Part shown: positions 58,488-64,000 of the stretch, one piece after another
Layout of the letters: every line of letters begins with the position of its first letter
Position numbering within the stretch: position 1 is the first letter of the stretch
Notes under the pieces: model-generated
Seen by the model: only the letters and a program-made list of their open reading frames with translations
Told to the model about the DNA's origin: nothing
Database searches by the model: none
Assembly: GCA_030278955.1 (NCBI GenBank)
Contig: JAOANR010000006.1
Coordinates: 52,914,915-52,978,914, forward strand
Reading direction: 5' to 3'
Source of the DNA: Hygrophila difformis
Lineage: Eukaryota; Streptophyta; Magnoliopsida; Lamiales; Acanthaceae
Length of the DNA stretch: 64,000 nucleotides
Made by a program: the position numbers and the translations under genes

Positions 58488-61079
58488 TGTAACACCCCGG
58501 TTTTTGGTAACCCAGGTCGGGATGTCACCGCCACACCTCTCTAGCAAGACACGGTTTCTCCGAGCTTACTAAAGAGATGCAAGGCTAGGTATTGCAATAT
58601 TAAAAATATTTAAAACAATTAAAAACAGCCCATACAATATAAATCCAAAAATAATATTATAATGCAGCGGAAAAATAATATCTAAGTATAAGTATTGTAG
58701 CGGAAAATGTAAATAGGGCCAACATGGCCAAAACACGGGTTAAACATGCCCGTCATACTATAGTCAAATGCAAAATTTAAAAATAAAGTGTTCCAAAAAA
58801 TCCCATGCATGTACGTGCTCAAGTATAATCCACATGCTCTGTAGGAAAAAGAAAGAAATGGTTTTGGGTCAGCACAACTTGCTGAGTAAGTTAACACATA
58901 CATGATCGTGAGGTTTCAAAGCCATTAAATTAATATTTAAACAAAGGCATGATCATAATTCATAAACAATTTAATTTAATTAACTAAATAACTTGCATAA
59001 CTAATTGTAAGGCTACTCTAACCGTGATTTTTTTGATGGAATAAAACACATTCGTCTCTAAAAAAAAAAAAAACTAATTCATGGATTCTAACAAGTAACA
59101 CATTTAGCATAATTTAAATAATAGCCATAATTAATTTAAATAAAGCATTAAATAATTTATGGACAATAAATAAATATTTTAACTATCCTCATTACACCCA
59201 AGATTTAGTATTTCACGATTGCATCGCAATCTCGTCAAGTTTAGCCGGTAGCCCGGCGGCCGCAGCCGTATCCGCCATACCCAGTACCACTCCGGAGCCT
59301 CGGGAAACCCATATGGATATCCTTGAGAGTGTAGGCCCTTTTTTCATGCCGTTTTTGCAACATATCTCAAATTTCGCGCGGGGTCACTATCGTCCATAAA
59401 GGCACGAAGTGAATCGTTACGGGCACCCTGCAGAGCACTCACCCCCTAATTTTAATTAATCAAGTTTGTAAGGAGATTTTTCAAAATTCTGGTTTCATGT
59501 ATTTATTTCAAAGGAGATTTCTACTCGTTTAAACCTTAAAGGCTAATTTCACCGTTTCAACAAGATTTTCAAGATTTGACTTTGATAAAACACTGTTTAC
59601 TCCAGAATTAATTAAAAATCAGTTTTAAGTCCGAAAATTCTGAAATTTGACCAGTGACTCTAAAACGCAGAGACGAACAAGTTTTGTATTTTAAATTTTT
59701 CGATCCGAGTTACGGAAATAAGTGAAAAACGTAGATTTTCATCAGGATATTAATCTGTCTGAATTTCTACACAGCAGTTTCAAAATTTCGAGATCTACCA
59801 TAGAAACCTAACTCCAAATTTGATGAAATTTTACAGGGAGATACTTAAGACATATATCTACAAGTTTCATGTTCGACTAAAGTTCTGAATCGGCCTAGAT
59901 CTATTATCAAAAACGTCTACAAGTTCGGACTAAAGTTCTGTCAAGATTTCAAGATCCAAATTTAGAACAGTTCAGGTTGAGGTCGATTTCAGATATCAAA
60001 CTTAGTGAAAAATTATGAAATTTTTACAGGAGGTAGATCTATATCTTAGGAACGTTTTTCATGTTTTACGTTTTCTCGTTCGATCAGTTTTAGGGGTTCG
60101 GAAAAATCGTGCAAAAACGCTGCGCCGTAGAGATTTTTGTTGTGACAGATTTTAAGTTCTTGATTTAGATCTTTAGATTAAGTAGGTTTTAATTCTCCCA
60201 AAACCACATAAGCGTTAACTTACCGATCTATGGACGTTCCGGCTTGTCGATTCAGAGGCATGGCTTCCAGTCCACCATTTATCTCCTTGATTCGTCGGGT
60301 TCTTCGTTCTAGATCCGAATCGGGGTTTAGAATGGAAAAAGGATGAAGTTAGGATTCGTTTTCGAATTAAGAATGGAAAAGAATTGGACCAGAGCTTACC
60401 ACAATGACAAGGCCTCCGGAATTTTGCCCAAGTCAGTCTCCTCCCTTGCCTTCGTGCCTCCGACGACTCCGGGATTAGGGTTTGATGTGTAGAGATTTTT
60501 CGTAGGGTTTGAAAAGTATTCGGGATTGCATAAGGTGCTTATTTATAAATGTAAGGGACCTAGGGGACATCCAAAGTCTGCCCTAGTAAGCCTTGAGCCG
60601 CAAGGTGAGCAACCGAAGTCGAAAAATCCGGATTCGGGCGAGAAAATCTCGCATTGTTTGTTACTGCCCGACGGCGCGGGGTTGGCGCTCCGTTTAGGGG
60701 AAACACCGCGCGACCACCGCGCGGTCACCGCCTGGACTTCGGTCCAGGCGGGTCGTGCGATCCGTCGAGCCTTTCTTCCTCTCTTTCGAACTTCTATCCC
60801 TCTATGTCCTCGGATTCCGATTTCCGGGCTATTGTCGGACTTCAATTTCCTATCTAAAATTTTACTCGGGTCTAGATTTAATATTGGCCTCGAATTCTCG
60901 AGTTCATTGGTGTCGGGTTCCCGTGTACAATTTATTTGGTTAAATTAAATTCCATTTCTCATTTCCTTATATATGTATTATGTTTATTTATTTATTATAT
61001 TTATTTATTGTTATTGTTTACTTATTTATTTATTTAATTTATTTATTTATTTTATGTTGCAAAATTCTCGGGTATTACA
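58488..61079 (-). repeat. 3' LTR of the gypsy element (about 2.6 kb)
   Basis: It starts TGTAACACCCCGG and ends CGGGTATTACA on the plus strand; the ends are inverted (TGTAATACCC/TGTAACACCC). It contains a 65-bp LINE tail at 59007-59071. Frames at 60526-60948 are GC-driven shadows. Copy B carries only its first part. Confidence 0.9.
59007..59071 (+). mobile_element. 65-bp LINE 3'-tail insertion with target duplication
   Basis: GTAAGGCTACTCTAACC ... GATGGAATAAAACACATTCG ending in a poly(A) run interrupts AACTAATT, which is present on both sides (58999-59006 and 59072-59079). Copy B has a single AACTAATT there. The GGAATAAAA near the tail also occurs just before the poly(A) of the LINE at 52477, so a related LINE machinery is likely. 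Confidence 0.92.
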
Positions 61080-61094
61080 GTCTACCCTCCTTAA
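61080..61094 (-). promoter_or_regulatory. Polypurine tract of the gypsy element
   Basis: The minus strand reads TTAAGGAGGGTAGAC directly before the LTR, the expected plus-strand primer. Confidence 0.88.
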
Positions 61095-61318
61095 GAATCA
61101 ACTTCGTCCTCGAAGTTGTGTTTCGGCTTTTCTCGTGCTAAGGACTTTTTGTTTGTTTTATTATTTTGTGACTGAACTTAGAATTAAAACTTCTAAGCTG
61201 CCTACGTACCCTGTGAAGGAATCAAGCCATAACGTAGTTCAACATAATTTAAATTTGCTTGTTTGCAAAAATGTACGGAAATACACGGTGTGACATCCTC
61301 TCCCCCTTAAGATTACAG

Positions 61319-62419
61319 TTATGTCCCCATAACTGTGTCGGTGTCGGTTTGGAACAGTGTCGGGTAGCGGTCTCTCATGTCTGATTCTAACTCCCATGTT
61401 GCTGTTTCACTTTCATGGTTCGACCAAAGAACCTTGACCATCTTGACGGTTTTATTCCTCGTCACTCGCTCCTTAACGTCTATAATTCGTACTGGGACCT
61501 CTTCATAAGTCAAATCATCATCGAGTTCGATTACTTCCGGCTGAAGTACATGTGTCGGGTCTGGCACATATTTCTTTAGTTGTGAGACATGGAAGACGTT
61601 ATGAACTCGATCTAGTTGTGGCGGTAAAGCCAGTCGGTAGGCCAAATTTCCGACTCGTTCTAGAATTTCATAAGGTCCTATGTATCGAGGACTCAAATTC
61701 CCTCGTTTGCCAAAGCGCATCACCCCCTTCATGGGTGATATCTTTAGCATGACCCTATCTCCCACTTGAAATTCTAGGTCTCGTCGTCTCACATCAGCGT
61801 AACCCTTCTGACGGTCTTGAGCGACTTTCATTTTCCCTTGAATCACCTTTATCAGTTGAGCCATATCTTCAACAAGTTGTGGTCCCACTACCACAGACTT
61901 ATCGTTCTCTTCCCAGCTCAACGGGCTTCGGCACTTTCGTCCATACAACACCTCGAAAGGTGCCATGCCAATGTTAGCATGGTAGCTATTATTATAGGAA
62001 AACTCAATTAAGGGTAAATGAGTTTCCCAATTTCCCTTAAACTCCAACACACATGCTCTCAGCATGTCTTCCAGTGTTTGGATCGTTCTCTCGGTTTGTC
62101 CATCCGTCATCGGGTGGAATGCGGTGCTCATTTTGATTTGAGTACCGATAGCTTTTTGTAACTCCGTCCAAAAATGAGAGACAAATCTACCGTCTCTGTC
62201 AGAAATGATGTCATGTGGTACTCCATGTCGTCGTACCACATTATCAATGTAGGCTCGAGCCAATTGGTCCATAGTCAACGTGTCCTTCATCGGGATAAAT
62301 ATGGCCGTCTTCGTTAGCCTATCCACAATCACCCAAATCTTGTTCATGCCTTTAGGTGATTGATAATGGCCAAAATTGACCATTATTTTCAATCTATTTC
62401 CGTGTCTAATCATGGGCAT
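61319..62419 (-). pseudogene. gypsy integrase C-terminal half with chromodomain
   Basis: The frame reads KIWVIVDRLTKTAIFIP, DIISDRDGRFVSHFW (second catalytic Asp, residue 74), TAFHPMTDGQTERTIQTLED (catalytic Glu, residue 110), then LSPRYIGPYEILERVGNLAY and HVSQLKKYVPDP. A chromodomain follows (about residues 308-358: VRIIDVKERVTRNKTVKMVK, WSNHESETATWELE). Such chromodomains direct integration to particular chromatin. The segment before KIWVIV, where the first Asp should stand (TMDF in relatives), is scrambled by a frameshift. Sequence further upstream is absent, so the enzyme is inactive. Confidence 0.93.
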
Positions 62420-62440
62420 TTGATCGCATTCCGGTCTTAT

Positions 62441-64000
62441 TTAATAAGAAAGCAGTTGAATTTGACAAATATATGCATGTTTGTATAAATAATAACCTGG
62501 TATTGAAAAACACAAAAATATTGTTATTTTTATTAATTCTTATTAAAAAAATCCAAAAACATGATAAAAATATTAAAATTCCACATTTGATAATTATGGT
62601 TTGGTAGTATCTGTTCGGTGGAACACGGATCCATTAAACGGGACACAAACAAAGTATCAAGTGGAGCAAATATCCTATATTTTTATATTTTATATTTTGA
62701 TGTATATATTTTTAGTTTTTATGTTTATTTATTTTTTATTTATGTTTTCTGCAATAATTTAAAAATTAATTGGTCCACTAATCACTTTTAATTTTTAATT
62801 AATTGCAGGTGAATTAATTTGGTCCAAGATTATTGATCCAATCCAATATTTATCAGTCCAGTCCAAAACCTGTAAGCCCACCAACAATTAGCCCAATACT
62901 CCCAACACCATGTGTCCAGGCCCAACACTCCACCAAGCCCAATCCATCACCAAACCCTAACCTAAAATCTAACCCTAAGTCTCCTGCCTCCACTTCCGCC
63001 GGCGCCGCCGCCGCCGGCCGGCGGCCACCACCTCGCACCAACAGCCTCATCCGCCACCAACACCCACATCTCCGCCGCTCGCCCTCAAATCCGCCGATTC
63101 CGACCGCCCTCATATCATCCCACAGCCGCCGGCCACCTGCCCTCAATCCAGCCTCAACCAACTTCGGCGTCCACCTTCCCTCAACCTCCGACCAACCCCG
63201 TTCGTCTTCTCCGGCCACTGCACCAAGCCCTCACAGGCGACTCCCATCCTCAACCTCCATCTTCTCCACCACTCCGGCCACCCCTCAACCTCAACCTCCA
63301 TCCGCCATCGCCGCCCAAGCACCACCCTTCAAAGCTCCGGCGACAGCTCCGCCACACCATCACCTCCGCGGCCGCCTCGCTGTTCACCTCACCACCGCCG
63401 AGCTCCCGCCGGCAGCAGATCCGACCCCCACTCGCACAGCGGCAGCCGCGCATCTCTTCTCCAGATTTGGCCCCTTCCAGGCCCCACCATCTCCGAATCG
63501 TTTCTGGCAACCAACCACCGCTGCTCCGGCAACCTCGCCTCCATCCTCCGAACTCCCTACCCTCGCCAGCGAGTCGCCACTGTCGCTGCACCATCCTTCC
63601 CATCCATTCCGATCACCATTTCAAACCTAGTAGAAAAATGAAAACGAGAAACAGAGGAAAAGAAGAAACTGAAAGAAAGAAAATGAAAGAACGAGCAGGA
63701 AAGAGAAGAGAAATAGAGGAGGAAGAAGAAGAAAGAACATGTCGAGTAATGGGGAAGAAGAAATGAATGGAGGAAAGAAAGAGGAATGGAGTAAAGAAGA
63801 GAGAAGAAAATAAAAGAGTAAAGAGAAAACAAAAAAACCTGTCGAGAAAGAAAAATCCCAATCCGGGTCGAGATACCATGTATAGCGACCGGGTGTTTAG
63901 AGACAGAGAAATTGCTTAAGGACTGGGGATGTTTAGAGACACAAAATTCGTGTCGCTAAACAAACCCCGGGTCGAGATACCATGGACCGCGACCGGGTGC
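62441..64000. other. Unidentified element with C-rich then purine-rich tract
   Basis: 62441-62830 is AT-rich. 62870-63630 is C-rich and G-poor on the plus strand and gives a Pro/Ser/Ala-rich open frame (62833-63630) without a domain. 63635-63840 is almost pure purine. This looks like LTR or leader sequence of a retroelement rather than a gene. Confidence 0.5.
63863..63999. repeat. Direct repeat pair with hairpin at the right edge
   Basis: GGGTCGAGATACCATG plus GCGACCGGGTG occurs at 63863-63895 and 63967-63999, a 104-bp period. Between them GTTTAGAGACAC-AAAATTC-GTGTCGCTAAAC (63931-63961) forms a hairpin with one mismatch. GCGAC and GTCGCTAAA motifs of this kind are common in subterminal regions of plant CACTA elements, but no terminus is in view. 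Confidence 0.7.

Larger units (their letters stand above)
43937..59226. repeat. Segmental duplication copy C (mosaic)
   Basis: The first 1.3 kb (43990 to about 45240) follows copy A (for example TTCAACATCGCGG, AGGTCCATAGCGGAA, GAGTATGATGAATTG). From about 45250 it follows copy B (ACCATTGCCTTTGTGGC, the hAT element, the extra flank module). It is interrupted by a LINE at 52477-56889 and a short LINE tail at 59007-59071. It continues into the gypsy LTR, where B stops. Confidence 0.9.
58488..62440 (-). mobile_element. Ty3/gypsy chromovirus-type retrotransposon, 3' part
   Basis: A 2.6-kb LTR (58488-61079), a polypurine tract and a polyprotein end with integrase plus chromodomain are in minus orientation. 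Gag, protease, reverse transcriptase, RNase H and the 5' LTR are missing because the element is cut at about 62420-62440. Long LTRs, TGTAACACCCC ends and a chromodomain fit the Tekay/Del lineage. Confidence 0.88.

Noticed and set aside
60526..60948. GC-rich frames inside the gypsy LTR
   Set aside because: They lie wholly within the LTR, overlap on both strands and have no similarity to known proteins.
62833..63630. 265-codon Pro/Ser/Ala-rich frame
   Set aside because: The DNA is C-rich and G-poor, which leaves stops rare by composition; no domain is visible and the opposite strand is also open.
1..64000. tRNA and rRNA genes
   Set aside because: I saw no cloverleaf with A and B boxes or rRNA-like blocks by eye; a tRNAscan-SE run would be decisive.

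Overview
This is a plant nuclear window, most likely from a eudicot. Its few host genes have short introns with GT/AG borders, one encodes a plastid-type transit peptide, and most of the rest is plant transposons (Ty1/copia, Ty3/gypsy, L1-type LINEs, Stowaway and hAT MITEs, a Helitron-like array, a Mutator-type foldback element). No bacterial or organellar gene organisation is visible. The species cannot be fixed from the sequence.

Layout. 57-509 holds the first three exons of a family 1 beta-glucosidase on the minus strand, which runs off the left edge. 1671-6932 is a Stowaway MITE split by a young Ty1/copia retrotransposon (1718-6765, minus strand). 7069-12366 is a second LTR element that carries only a broken gag and a GCCGCC-rich tract (TR-GAG-like, non-autonomous). 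A dead 5'-truncated LINE follows (about 12480-13353, plus). 13681-15475 (minus) is a four-exon gene for a small predicted chloroplast membrane protein, the only complete host gene I can support.

16.2-62.4 kb is an accessory region built from three copies of one large segment. Copy A covers about 17185-29800, copy B 33081-43936 and copy C 43937-59226. Each copy carries a decayed DUF688-family gene on the minus strand, a block of repeated 5'-flank modules, a TATA-plus-hairpin element and a 750-bp AT-rich tract. Copy A is older and is interrupted by a Helitron-like tandem array, itself hit by a hAT element, and by a Stowaway MITE whose empty site survives in B. B and C are nearly identical over most of their length, but the first 1.3 kb of C follows A rather than B, so C is a mosaic. 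The B/C junction lies inside a gypsy LTR and joins it to a MITE end through a short shared ATTG. C then received an L1-type LINE (52477-56889) and a 65-bp LINE tail (59007-59071), neither present in B. Between A and B lies a 982-bp Mutator-like foldback element with a perfect 10-bp target duplication.

The right end is the 3' part of a chromodomain-bearing Ty3/gypsy element (2.6-kb LTR at 58488-61079, integrase at 61319-62419), cut off near 62440 by unidentified, strongly strand-asymmetric sequence with direct repeats and a hairpin. The window therefore reads as a host-gene-poor region. Its most unusual content is the record of nested insertions and a chimeric segmental triplication, rather than an operon-like functional system.
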